In this document: positions 9,294 to 17,689 of the stretch, one piece after another
Layout: each line of letters opens with the position of its first letter
Position numbering within the stretch: position 1 is the first letter of the stretch
NCBI GenBank assembly: GCA_024998595.1
Contig: JACOEK010000009.1
Coordinates: forward strand, 40,815-104,814
Source: Nitrospira sp.
GTDB lineage: Bacteria > Nitrospirota > Nitrospiria > Nitrospirales > Nitrospiraceae
Reading direction: 5' to 3'
Length of the DNA: 64,000 nt
Notes under the pieces: generated by a model
What the model was told of the DNA's origin: nothing
What the model saw: the letters and a program-made list of their open reading frames with translations, nothing else
Database searches by the model: none
Made by a program: the position numbers and the translations under genes

Positions 9294-10091
9294 ATGAAGA
9301 AGGGTGCGATGAAAGTAGTATTCGGCGTTGCGGCCGCAGCATTTTTGGCTGCGCCTCTCGCCTCGTTTGCCGGAGGCACGATTTCAGGGAAAGTGACCTA
9401 TGCCGGGAAAGCCGAGCAGAAGGAGTTCTCCTTCGCCAAGTTCCCGAATCCGAAGTTCTGCCCGAAGAACCCGAACAAGAGCCTCATGGATGGCGATAAG
9501 CGCTTCCTCAAGACCATTGAAGTCGCGAAGGATGGCGGTCTGAAGGGTGCGGTCGTCTCCGTGGTCGATATCGAAGATCAGGCGTTCCAGGATGGTTTCA
9601 AGGGGACGGACGTGACTGCTGAGTTCTGCGAATTCTTGCCGTTCAGCGGCGTCGTGGTGAACAACAAGAATTTCCGCGCTGAGAATAAGGATGCCGATCC
9701 TGATGATCCCAAGTCGGTCTTGGGCGTGTTGCACAACCCGCACAGCTTTGTCGTGAAGGGCTCCAGCTCCGCCACCGGTTTCAATATCGGTCTGGCGAAG
9801 AAGGGTGACAAGTTGGAAAAGCCGGTGACCTTCCGTGGCGGCGCAGAAAAGCAGGGCTTTTATCGTTTGCAGTGCGACCAGCATGAGTTCATGCAGTCTT
9901 TCTTCCTGCCGGTCTGGAATCCGTACCACGCGGTGGTGAAGGATGACGGCTCATTCGAGATCCCTGGCGTGCCTGCCGGCAAGCACAAGGTGGTTGTTTG
10001 GCATCCGTTCGTCGGCAAGGGCAAGCTGAACGAATTCGAGATCGAAGTGGCCGAGGGTGGAACGGCGAACTTGAAGGCTGACCTCAAGTAG
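9294..10091 (+). CDS. Third cupredoxin-like secreted protein (monocistronic)
   Basis: 265 residues with a strong signal peptide (cleavage at ASFA). An initial beta domain (GGTISGKVTYAG) is followed by a cupredoxin-like region with a His in LHNPHSF and CDQHEFM (C-x2-H-x2-M), then a regulatory-like beta domain (FEIPGVPAGKHKVVVWHP). It is a more distant relative of the two tandem cupredoxins. It has its own strong ribosome-binding site and a near-perfect terminator, features of an abundantly made protein. Lys-rich surface segments suggest a basic partner-binding face. Function as a copper electron carrier is inferred from ligand spacing. Confidence 0.75.
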   Translation: MKKGAMKVVFGVAAAAFLAAPLASFAGGTISGKVTYAGKAEQKEFSFAKFPNPKFCPKNPNKSLMDGDKRFLKTIEVAKDGGLKGAVVSVVDIEDQAFQDGFKGTDVTAEFCEFLPFSGVVVNNKNFRAENKDADPDDPKSVLGVLHNPHSFVVKGSSSATGFNIGLAKKGDKLEKPVTFRGGAEKQGFYRLQCDQHEFMQSFFLPVWNPYHAVVKDDGSFEIPGVPAGKHKVVVWHPFVGKGKLNEFEIEVAEGGTANLKADLK

Positions 10092-10123
10092 TCTTCCTCA
10101 TTAGGCGGGATAATCTGCCGATG

Positions 10124-10163
10124 AAAGGGCAGTGGTTCTGTTCGAACCACTGCCCTTTTTTTT
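10124..10163 (+). terminator. Strong Rho-independent terminator
   Basis: A 15-base perfect stem (AAAGGGCAGTGGTTC paired with GAACCACTGCCCTTT) with a 5-base loop is followed by a run of T. It ends the cupredoxin gene at 9294-10091. Confidence 0.9.
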
Positions 10164-10364
10164 GTGAGGTATCCGCAATCTCACGCCACGGGATTCAAAT
10201 AGAATCGCGATCTTCAAAGTCGTCCTCCGATATCTGCTCGTCGGGGAACGCCCATTACTCCTCGGTTTTCTGAGTCGTTTCCGTCCGCTGCTCGCCTTGC
10301 GTTTCCCTTTCTGAACTGGGTAAGATGACCAACTTCAGCGCCATAATATCTAAGTGGGGGATCT

Positions 10365-11360
10365 GTGCCTCGCGAATTGTCTCTCGCCGAAGTCTTCCAG
10401 TTGGGCTATTACTGGGAGACGAAAATCCTTTTGACTGCCGTGAAGTTAGATGTTTTTTCTGTCCTCGACGGTCAAGGTCGTTCCGCCAAAGAAGCTGCCC
10501 AAAAACTCGGTACTGACATCCGAGCGCTGGAGTTGCTCCTCAACGCGTTGGTGGCCATCCGGTTATTGACGAAAACCGGATCGGTCTTCGCTAATACCTC
10601 GGTGGCCACGACCCATCTCGTCAAGCATGGACCGCAGTATGTCGGCCATTTGCTCTTGCTCCATGATGCCGAGTGGGGGAATTGGGGCAAGTTGGAAGAA
10701 GCCATCAAGACCGGCCGATCACCTGTGACTCAGCATGTGTTCGAGACGGATCCGGCACTTGGCGCCAATGTCCTCTCGGTATTACACCGGATCGGCCAAC
10801 AAAGCGGCCCGGATCTGGCGAAGCGATTGGCGCTTGGTCAGGCGAAGACCATGCTGGACCTTGGTGGCGGCGCCGGTACCAATGCCATCGCATTTTGTCA
10901 GGTCTATCCGGCCCTTTCGGCCACCGTGTTCGATCTCACCACGACCCTCCCTCTGACTGAACGGACGGTAAAAGACGCTGGTCTTGAGGCGAGAATCGCC
11001 TTGAAGGCCGGCGACTTTAATCGCGATGCGCTCGGGGGGCCCTATGATGTGGTGCTGATGTCGGACATCCTCCATTATCAAGATCTTGCGACCAATGCCG
11101 CGCTGGTGAAGAAGATTCATGGCCATCTCAATCCCGGCGGACGTTTGATCATCAAGGATCGATTCCTGGATGCATCCGGCACGAGCCCGGCTTGGACGGC
11201 TGCGTTTGCCGTCCATATTCTCGTCAATACGGAACAGGGCGCCTGTTATCGCACCGCAGAGGCCATGCAGTGGATGCATGACGGGGGATATGGTTCGGTT
11301 GAAGAACTTGAGCGGACGGCTGTTGTGCAGGGAGTCAGGCCGAATGCGGGCCAGAGTTGA
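10365..11360 (+). CDS. SAM-dependent O/C-methyltransferase, class 2 (BchU/ASMT-like family)
   Basis: 331 residues with a GTG start. The N-terminal 90 residues form a winged-helix dimerisation domain (LSLAEVFQLGYYWETKILLTA), followed by the Rossmann methyltransferase: MLDLGGGAGTNAIAF is motif I and LNPGGRLIIKDRFLD is the late motif. The same family contains bacteriochlorophyll C-20 methyltransferase BchU, carotenoid CrtF and small-molecule O-methyltransferases. Its stop codon lies 2 bases before the next ATG, so it belongs to an operon with DUF420, PCP_red and bd-like oxidase genes. A tetrapyrrole or quinone substrate is inferred from these neighbours only. Confidence 0.75.
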   Translation: MPRELSLAEVFQLGYYWETKILLTAVKLDVFSVLDGQGRSAKEAAQKLGTDIRALELLLNALVAIRLLTKTGSVFANTSVATTHLVKHGPQYVGHLLLLHDAEWGNWGKLEEAIKTGRSPVTQHVFETDPALGANVLSVLHRIGQQSGPDLAKRLALGQAKTMLDLGGGAGTNAIAFCQVYPALSATVFDLTTTLPLTERTVKDAGLEARIALKAGDFNRDALGGPYDVVLMSDILHYQDLATNAALVKKIHGHLNPGGRLIIKDRFLDASGTSPAWTAAFAVHILVNTEQGACYRTAEAMQWMHDGGYGSVEELERTAVVQGVRPNAGQS

Positions 11361-11362
11361 CG

Positions 11363-12079
11363 ATGTTTGAATTCCTTCGACAGCCGGGGTTCTTCGGAAC
11401 CCATGCCACCATGGGGGCCGATCTTAGCCAGTTGATGGCCACGCTGTTCACCGGCCTCTTTATCATCGGGTGGCTTCAGGCGAAGCAGCATCGCGGACAT
11501 CCTCATCATTGGTTAATGCTGGGCGGCATGATTACGATGGTGGGATTCTTTACCGCCTACTATCTCTTTCGGCAATTAGGGGTGTTGGCGTTTGAGGGGA
11601 AGGAAGGATTCGGCGGGTCGCAAGCCTTGTACGACTATGTCTTTATCCCTGTGCTCACGGTTCACATCATTTTGGTGATCATCGGACTGGTCATGGCCGT
11701 GTATATGATTGTGTTGGGGTTTCGGTCCCAACAGTTCATCGGCGGAACCCGCGTGCTGAGTGCGTCGTTGCTGCAGACCTCATGGAAGAAAATCGGGATG
11801 ATCTTTGCGGCACTTCTGACGGTGGTGATCGTTCTCTTCGGGACACGGGTGATGTCGGCCGGATTTTCCTTGCGCAAGCTGGAGGTCTATCTCGGATTTC
11901 TCAGTCTGGTGGCCATCGTGTTCGCGGTGGAAATGGGCATTCAGCGGATCTGGCCTGATGGCGGACAACGCCATCGAGCGCTTGGCCGGTTCACGATGAT
12001 TGTCTATTGCATCTTGTTCCTGACGGGAACCTTCACCTACGCGATGTTGTATATTTTGTACCCTGGGAAAATCGGCTAG
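11363..12079 (+). CDS. DUF420 membrane protein (CtaM-like)
   Basis: 238 residues from ATG 11363; seven or so hydrophobic segments are visible, starting near residue 15. It contains conserved His in QAKQHRGHPHHW, in VLTVHIILVIIG and in RHRALGRFT, the arrangement of DUF420 proteins. In Firmicutes the DUF420 protein CtaM is needed for maturation of haem-copper cytochrome oxidases. Here it sits four genes upstream of a bd-like oxidase subunit, consistent with an oxidase-assembly or haem-insertion role; that transfer is inference. It is spaced 2 bases from the methyltransferase stop. Confidence 0.75.
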   Translation: MFEFLRQPGFFGTHATMGADLSQLMATLFTGLFIIGWLQAKQHRGHPHHWLMLGGMITMVGFFTAYYLFRQLGVLAFEGKEGFGGSQALYDYVFIPVLTVHIILVIIGLVMAVYMIVLGFRSQQFIGGTRVLSASLLQTSWKKIGMIFAALLTVVIVLFGTRVMSAGFSLRKLEVYLGFLSLVAIVFAVEMGIQRIWPDGGQRHRALGRFTMIVYCILFLTGTFTYAMLYILYPGKIG

Positions 12080-12111
12080 CGACAGAAGCCGGCTTGAGGA
12101 CTGAGCGTCTT

Positions 12112-12606
12112 ATGTTTGTGTGCGGATGCGGCGGGTGGATGCATACCGAGGGGATTGAGGAACGGCTGTCGAATGATGGCGAGGCCACCTGGTTTGTCCG
12201 CACGGAATGTCGTCCCTGTCGGTGGTGGATTGGGATCGAAGTGCCGACAGGACAGGTTGAAGGGCTTGTCGATCGGTTGATGTGGTCGGATGACGCCACG
12301 CATCGGTTGGATCGTGTTCCCCCTTATGCCGCGCCGGCATTGCGTGAGTTAGTGGAAGGGTTTGCCAGGACGAGACGGCACCGGGTCATCACCTACGACT
12401 TGATCGACCAGGCGTTGACCGGGGATGTCGTAGCCTGGGATGCCGACGCCGAGCAGCGCCTCGCCAATGTGCCGGCGCCCGTTCGTGCCATGGCACGTAT
12501 CGAACTGGAGCGGACCGCCTTAGACCGTGGTGAGCGGTCGGTGAGCATCGCGTTGATGGAAGAAGTCAAAGCGCGATATTTCGGCATGGCGGCGCAGCGG
12601 GCGTAG
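12112..12606 (+). CDS. PCP_red-domain protein (protochlorophyllide-reductase-related)
   Basis: 164 residues from ATG 12112; the frame opens further upstream but that would overlap DUF420. The N-terminal half has Cys in MFVCGCGGW and ECRPCRWW, a possible metal site (C-x-C ... C-x2-C). The C-terminal 45 residues match the PCP_red pattern: DAEQRLANVPAPVRAMARIE followed by a second helix (RSVSIALMEEVKARYFG). That domain is known from the C-termini of light-independent protochlorophyllide reductase subunits and also occurs in non-phototrophs. Nothing here indicates photosynthesis. Its place beside a BchU-like methyltransferase suggests tetrapyrrole handling; this is inference. Confidence 0.65.
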   Translation: MFVCGCGGWMHTEGIEERLSNDGEATWFVRTECRPCRWWIGIEVPTGQVEGLVDRLMWSDDATHRLDRVPPYAAPALRELVEGFARTRRHRVITYDLIDQALTGDVVAWDADAEQRLANVPAPVRAMARIELERTALDRGERSVSIALMEEVKARYFGMAAQRA

Positions 12607-12643
12607 TGATAGACGTGTGAGGCGGTGTGCAGGAGGTCACCGG

Positions 12644-13774
12644 GTGTCCCTCCCGTGCCTGACTCTCTTGATTCGGGTGGATGACACAATGTTGCATCGG
12701 TTGGCTCTACGTGTGCTCCCGAGTTTGACGCTGGCCGTCACAGAAGATTCGGTTCGCAAACGCAAGCGTCTCGTCATGTTTGTCCCGGGACTGGTGGCCT
12801 TTGCCGTGTACCGGGCGGCCAAGCAGGGATTCTCTCTCGCTGATCCACTCACATTGCTCTTGTTGTGCGGGCTGGTGTCGATGGCCACGGCGCTGTGCGC
12901 CTATCGAGTCGGGCGTGCGGTGCCATTCATGCAGCTTCTCCCTTCGGATGGACTGCAGCGTATCGGTTGGATCCTCGCCTGGGTTGGCTTTGTCTACGGT
13001 ATCCAGTTGTCTCTGCTGGTGTTGGCCCTGCTGTGGTTGGTGGGGTACGACTATGCCAGACACCCCGACGGGCCGGCAATGATGGCGTTGATTATTCCCA
13101 GCACAGCTGTCGCGCGCGATGCATTTGAAATCGGCTATGTTCGCTGGCTTGAGGCCTGTGGGCGACCGCTGGTCACCTTCCCCGATGGCATGGCGTTACG
13201 AAGCTTGCTGCAACGATTCGATCGGGCGCTCTTGACCTGGGTCACAGCAGGCGTCGTCGGCTGTACGGCCCTTTCTGTGTTGACGGCGGCCGTTGTGAGC
13301 GGCGACCTCGCGGTGTTCGCGCAAGGGGGCATCGTCACCATGGCGGCGGGCTCCATTGGGCTTCTCGCATTTTTCGCCGGGCATGGAGATCGATCACCGC
13401 TGATGTCCAGACTGGCTGCGACCAGTCGGGGTGAGTTGATGAAATTTTGGTGGTGGCCAGGATTGGCCTTTGCTTCGACCTATTACTTGGTGCTGGTCGG
13501 AACCTGCCTCTACGTGTTGAAGCAGCCGATGAGTTCGATGGCCTTGTTTGTGGGGGTTGCCGGCCTCGTCGGCGGCATCATGCCGTTATATTGTTTCTAT
13601 TTGGGACATCGACGGGAAATTGAAAATCGTCAACCCGGAGGCGTGCCGAGTGCGTTGCTACGTTGCCCATTCGTGATGGGCATTCTCGGCAAGTCTCGCG
13701 AAGCCATTGTCGGTTCGGCCTTGAGTGAATCTGCGGCTGTCTTTGAGAAGAACAGCCAGAGAGTGTCGTCATGA
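12644..13774 (+). CDS. Polytopic membrane protein, unrecognised
   Basis: About 376 residues from GTG 12644, chosen because AGGAGG lies about 8 bases upstream; ATG 12689 is the alternative. Eight or so hydrophobic segments are visible. No motif that I recognise: loops carry few charged clusters and no haem or metal ligands stand out. The stop overlaps the ATG of the bd-like oxidase subunit by four bases (ATGA), so the two are translationally coupled. It could be a partner subunit replacing CydB for that oxidase, but it does not resemble CydB at sequence level. Confidence 0.55.
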   Translation: MSLPCLTLLIRVDDTMLHRLALRVLPSLTLAVTEDSVRKRKRLVMFVPGLVAFAVYRAAKQGFSLADPLTLLLLCGLVSMATALCAYRVGRAVPFMQLLPSDGLQRIGWILAWVGFVYGIQLSLLVLALLWLVGYDYARHPDGPAMMALIIPSTAVARDAFEIGYVRWLEACGRPLVTFPDGMALRSLLQRFDRALLTWVTAGVVGCTALSVLTAAVVSGDLAVFAQGGIVTMAAGSIGLLAFFAGHGDRSPLMSRLAATSRGELMKFWWWPGLAFASTYYLVLVGTCLYVLKQPMSSMALFVGVAGLVGGIMPLYCFYLGHRREIENRQPGGVPSALLRCPFVMGILGKSREAIVGSALSESAAVFEKNSQRVSS

Positions 13775-15639
13775 CCAAACATCCTTCGCTTTCCTCCTTG
13801 ATCATTCTTTTCGTAGGCGGGTTGCTGTCGGTGCTCAGTGTCATTGCGCTGAGTCCTTCCCCGCTTATGGCGGCCGATCCCTCGAACGATGTCTACTTCC
13901 ATACGCCCGGCATTCCCAGCGGCCCTTCCGCGCCGACGGCCAACGATAATCACTATCCGCAAGTCGGCTCACTCGATAGCCGGCTATTGATGTGGTTTAT
14001 TATTCAGCAGCATACGTACTTCGGTGGTTTCGTCTTGGCCCTGCCGGTCTTCTGCGTCCTGCTGGAGTTTTTGGGATTGGTCGCCAGAAATCCCGCGATG
14101 GCCTTACGGTATGACGGTCTGGCTCAGGATCTGCTAAAGGTGGCCCTCTTGGCGCTCTCCGTTACGGCTGCAGTCGGCAGTCTGATGCTGGCCATGTTTA
14201 TCACGCTCTATCCCAGTTTCATGCAATATATGGGTGGCACCTTCAAAAGCATGATGCCTATCTATGCCTTGGTTTTTGTCGGCACAACGTTTCTCACGAT
14301 TGCGTACTACTACAGTTGGGAACGCATGGCTGCGCCCGGCTCTAAATGGGTCCATCTTTCAATCGGCCTGCTCGCGGTGGTGTGTGGGACGTCACTATTG
14401 TTGCTGGCCAATTCATGGTCTGCGTTCATGATGGCGCCCTCCGGTGTCGACGGACAGGGGCGATATCTGGGCAATCCCTGGCACTTGCTTCGCTCCGCGT
14501 TGTGGAATCCGCTCAACCTGCATCGCTTTTTGGCTGACATCATGTCGGGCGGTGCGGTTGTATTGGCTTACGCCTGTTACCGGTTCTTTTCAGGGAAAAG
14601 CCAGGAGGAGCGGGCCTATTACGATTGGGTCGGTTACGTGTTTTTGTTTGTGACGGTCTGCGCCTTGTTGCCGATGCCCTTTGCCGGTTATTGGTTGATG
14701 CGCTCCGTCTACGCCTACAGTCAGAGCATGGGCGTCACCATGATGGGCGGTTTGCTGACGTGGCTCTTCGTGGTGCAGGCGCTTCTGATCGGCGCGCTTT
14801 TTCTTGGCGTGAATTATTATCTCTGGCAAAGCATGGGGCGTATCCGGGGCGGTGAACGGTATCAGCCCTACTACCAGTACCTCCTGCTGGCGCTGACGGG
14901 GTGCTTGTTCATCTGGCTGACGCCGCACACGCTCTTGATGACCGGCACGGAAGTCAAAGCCATGGGCGGTGCGCAGCATCCGGTGATCGGGAACTACGGG
15001 GTCATGTCGTCGAAGAACGGGGCGGTCAACGTGATGATCTGCATCACAGCGTTGAGTTACATTTATTATCGACGTGCCAACCGGACGATGACCATTTCCT
15101 GGGCCAGGCTGGGGAACGTCCTTCTTGGCGCCCTGTTCGGTCTGGGTGCGGCGCATATCATCGGGTTGTCGATCTATGGATTCTATCTTCCGGCCAGTCT
15201 CCGGGTGGGTCTGTCCGGTCCGCAAGCGGTGACGACGCTGTTGGTGGTGACCCTGGGATTGCTGCTCAACCGCCGCATGTTACGCGGGGCGACGATTCAT
15301 GGGCCGGTGCAGTGGGGGCAGATCTCGGTCCGTGGCATGGTCGGTCTATTTGGCCTTGCGGCGGCATTTACCTGGGTAATGGGATTGATGGGGTACATCC
15401 GTTCCTCCGGCAGGTTGGCGTGGCATGTCAATGAGTTGATGCCGGATACGTCGCCTTGGGCCTTTACCCCCTCGCTAGGTTTTGCGGCGAAGATGGTAAC
15501 GATCAATATGGTGCTGTTTTGGGGGGCGGTTTTCTTTCTGTTCTGGGTGTGCCAGCGCGGACAACAGCCGGTAATGCACGAGGATGTGAGCGCGGAAAAG
15601 GAGGCGGGCTTTTTACCGTCTCCGTCACATGAAGGCTAG
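13771..15639 (+). CDS. Cytochrome bd-like oxidase subunit I, copy 1 (acidic residue lost)
   Basis: 622 residues and about 14 hydrophobic segments, longer than E. coli CydA (522). An export-like N-terminal segment ends near LMAADP. Conserved with copy 2: QQHTYFGGFVLALP (candidate equivalent of the CydA His19 helix), an NSWSAFMMAPSG element like the CydA ANGWMQNPVG element, NLHR (about residue 251), TPHT, and a GG-x-QHPV-x-GNYGVM element. In the helix where CydA has Glu99/Glu107 this copy reads IYALVFVGTT, so neither acidic residue is kept. No CydB gene is nearby. Nitrospira bd-like oxidases have been proposed as terminal oxidases, but this copy may have another role. Confidence 0.7.
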   Translation: MTKHPSLSSLIILFVGGLLSVLSVIALSPSPLMAADPSNDVYFHTPGIPSGPSAPTANDNHYPQVGSLDSRLLMWFIIQQHTYFGGFVLALPVFCVLLEFLGLVARNPAMALRYDGLAQDLLKVALLALSVTAAVGSLMLAMFITLYPSFMQYMGGTFKSMMPIYALVFVGTTFLTIAYYYSWERMAAPGSKWVHLSIGLLAVVCGTSLLLLANSWSAFMMAPSGVDGQGRYLGNPWHLLRSALWNPLNLHRFLADIMSGGAVVLAYACYRFFSGKSQEERAYYDWVGYVFLFVTVCALLPMPFAGYWLMRSVYAYSQSMGVTMMGGLLTWLFVVQALLIGALFLGVNYYLWQSMGRIRGGERYQPYYQYLLLALTGCLFIWLTPHTLLMTGTEVKAMGGAQHPVIGNYGVMSSKNGAVNVMICITALSYIYYRRANRTMTISWARLGNVLLGALFGLGAAHIIGLSIYGFYLPASLRVGLSGPQAVTTLLVVTLGLLLNRRMLRGATIHGPVQWGQISVRGMVGLFGLAAAFTWVMGLMGYIRSSGRLAWHVNELMPDTSPWAFTPSLGFAAKMVTINMVLFWGAVFFLFWVCQRGQQPVMHEDVSAEKEAGFLPSPSHEG

Positions 15640-15663
15640 CAAGGTTTATGAGGGAGTGTCGTG

Positions 15664-16323
15664 ATGGGTATGAGGATTCTGGGTGTGTTTGGGGTTCTGG
15701 GCGTGATCGGATTGTGCGCGGTGCTCGGGGGCGCTACGCCTGTTCGAGCAGCCGAGGCGGGCGTGATGGTGCTGGAAGACTTTCAATCGGCCGATCAGGA
15801 TGGTTTTCCTATCGATTGGCAGCATGAAAACCAGCGCAGCCAGGCGAAGGGGCGGGATGCCTACAAAATTCAGTCCGAAGAAAACAAAAAATTTCTCGCG
15901 GCCAAAGATGCGGGGCAGCGTATAAAAAAACGTAAAATCGATTGGGATCCGAAGGTCTATCCGGTCCTGACCTGGCGATGGCGCCTCCACAAGGCTCCGA
16001 GCAATTCAGAGCCGGTTGCGGCGCTGTATGCTTCGCTGGATACCGATCTCATGTTTATTCCTGTATTCACCAAATACATCTGGAGCGCGGGCAAGCCAGT
16101 GGGGACCTTCGTCGAAGGCGGCATGTTCAGCGGTTCGGAATTGGTCGTACAAAGCGGGGTACTGCCGGTTGGGGAGTGGGTTGAAGAGCGCGTCAATGTC
16201 TATGAGGATTTCAAGCGCATTCATAAACATGAGCCGGCGGAGAAGGCCTGGGGAATTTCGTTGTTTGCCGGTCCAGGGGTGGAGATTGATTTCGGCACCG
16301 TGACGGTGGGCCCGGCGAAGTAA
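15664..16323 (+). CDS. DUF3047 family exported protein
   Basis: 219 residues from ATG 15664 (AGGGAG about 9 bases upstream). Signal peptide ends at VRAAEA. The body has the DUF3047 look: an opening VLEDFQSADQDGFPIDW, then VLTWRWRLHKAP, LYASLDTDLMFIPV and GISLFAGPGVEIDFGTV, likely an all-beta carbohydrate-binding-like sandwich. Function unknown. It follows the bd-like subunit by 24 bases in the same operon, so a periplasmic accessory role is plausible. Confidence 0.65.
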   Translation: MGMRILGVFGVLGVIGLCAVLGGATPVRAAEAGVMVLEDFQSADQDGFPIDWQHENQRSQAKGRDAYKIQSEENKKFLAAKDAGQRIKKRKIDWDPKVYPVLTWRWRLHKAPSNSEPVAALYASLDTDLMFIPVFTKYIWSAGKPVGTFVEGGMFSGSELVVQSGVLPVGEWVEERVNVYEDFKRIHKHEPAEKAWGISLFAGPGVEIDFGTVTVGPAK

Positions 16324-16355
16324 GCGCAGGGCACCCGATTGAGGATGTACAGCGA

Positions 16356-16748
16356 ATGACCCGACCCTCCGCCAGTGCATGGTTTGATGTGATGTTTGGC
16401 ATTGCGGTCATGGCCACGGTCGGCGCCCTGATTGGTTCGTTTCTTGGTGACTCGTCTATTCCGGTGACCGCTGGATTAGGGGTGGCTCTTGGAGCGGTGG
16501 TCGGCTATCTCGGCGGACGAAGATTCCTCGTCAGTATTTTGGTCGGCACGGTCTTGGGAGGGTTACTTGCCTGGTTGATCGCCGGGATTGAAAAGGTTTC
16601 ATTCGGGGCTGGGGCTGGTGCGGCGATGGGCGGCTTTCTTGGCGTGCAGATTTCGATGTTGCTGGATATACGGGCGGCCAGAAAAGCCGCACGGGCGGAT
16701 GAGAGTGAGGGGGCAGGCGCGAGTCACTCTGCGGTGATCAAATCATGA
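16356..16748 (+). CDS. Small Gly/Ala-rich membrane protein
   Basis: 130 residues with four glycine-rich hydrophobic segments between about residues 8 and 105 (for example AGLGVALGAVVGYLGG and FGAGAGAAMGGFLGVQ), then a short charged tail. Glycine-zipper-like packing is suggested. I do not recognise a family. It is in operon order, 32 bases after the DUF3047 gene and 15 bases before the first SUMF1-fold gene. Confidence 0.5.
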   Translation: MTRPSASAWFDVMFGIAVMATVGALIGSFLGDSSIPVTAGLGVALGAVVGYLGGRRFLVSILVGTVLGGLLAWLIAGIEKVSFGAGAGAAMGGFLGVQISMLLDIRAARKAARADESEGAGASHSAVIKS

Positions 16749-16763
16749 GGTGCGAGTAAGGCG

Positions 16764-17678
16764 ATGGAAAATCGAGGAGTCCTCATCGGATCGATTATTT
16801 TTGTGTTCGGGTCGTTCATCTTAATGATCGGCGGGTTGGTTTATGAATCCTACAAGGCCAAGCAGATGCGCCAATTAGCCCTCTCCATTGTGACGGAAGC
16901 CAAGCCGGTCGCCGCACCCCTGGCGCAGGACTTTTCTATGTATAAGACATTTACCGGGGACGATGGGCGGGAGATGGTGCAAATCTCCGAGGGGCCGTTT
17001 GTGATGGGCAGCCGTGACAATGACAGTGATCCGGATGAAAAGCCCGAGCATCAGGTCTATTTGAAGACCTACTTCATGGACAAGCACGAGGTGACGCAGG
17101 ATTCATACGATCGATTTCTCAAGATGACGAAGCGGGTGAAGCGAAAAATCGAGGTTTTTGAAGACGATCCTGCCAAATTGCTCAAGCCGGAATATCCCGC
17201 CATAGCCGTGACGTGGGATGACGCGGAGGCTTACTGCAAGTGGGCCGGCAAACGGTTGCCCACTGAGGCGGAATGGGAGAAGGCTGCTCGCGGTGAAGGC
17301 AAGCGCCGCTACGCGTGGGGTGATGAGTTTATTTCCGGATACGCAAACATCGATGGAACGGAAGACGGGTTTCGCTATCTTGCCCCTCCTGGGTCCTTCG
17401 AATCGGGGCGCAGTACGTACGGCATTTACGACATGACGGGGAACGTCGGTGAATGGGTCGCAGATGTCTATGAGGAGAACTTTTATCGCACGTCGCCCTA
17501 TCGAGATCCGAAGGGGCCGGATCAGGGCGAGCAGCGAATCATTCGCGGCGGTTCCTGGAGGGAAACGAAGCGAAATGTGCGCTCATCCAAGCGGTTCCAG
17601 GCGAAACCGTGGCGGCACGATATCACGGTTGGGTTTCGTTGCGCGAAAGACGTCGATACCGACACGGTAGTGAAGTAA
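16764..17678 (+). CDS. Membrane-anchored SUMF1-fold (FGE-sulfatase domain) protein, copy 1
   Basis: 304 residues. One N-terminal transmembrane helix (about 7-28) anchors a periplasmic SUMF1 domain: ISEGPFVMGS, DKHEVTQDSYDRFL, GKRLPTEAEWEKAARG, YDMTGNVGEWVAD, IIRGGSWRETKRNVRSS and GFRCAKD are all family landmarks. True formylglycine-generating enzymes have active-site Cys in the segment after GGSW; here it reads RETKRNVRSSKRF with no Cys, so sulfatase-activating chemistry is unlikely. A structural or ligand-binding role is more probable. The next gene is a second SUMF1 protein. Confidence 0.75.
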   Translation: MENRGVLIGSIIFVFGSFILMIGGLVYESYKAKQMRQLALSIVTEAKPVAAPLAQDFSMYKTFTGDDGREMVQISEGPFVMGSRDNDSDPDEKPEHQVYLKTYFMDKHEVTQDSYDRFLKMTKRVKRKIEVFEDDPAKLLKPEYPAIAVTWDDAEAYCKWAGKRLPTEAEWEKAARGEGKRRYAWGDEFISGYANIDGTEDGFRYLAPPGSFESGRSTYGIYDMTGNVGEWVADVYEENFYRTSPYRDPKGPDQGEQRIIRGGSWRETKRNVRSSKRFQAKPWRHDITVGFRCAKDVDTDTVVK

Positions 17679-17689
17679 CTAGTCGGACC

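Noticed and set aside
10365..15639. A photosynthesis gene cluster (BchU-like plus PCP_red)
   Set aside because: No chlorophyllide reductase, magnesium chelatase or reaction-centre gene is present; the families also occur in non-phototrophs.
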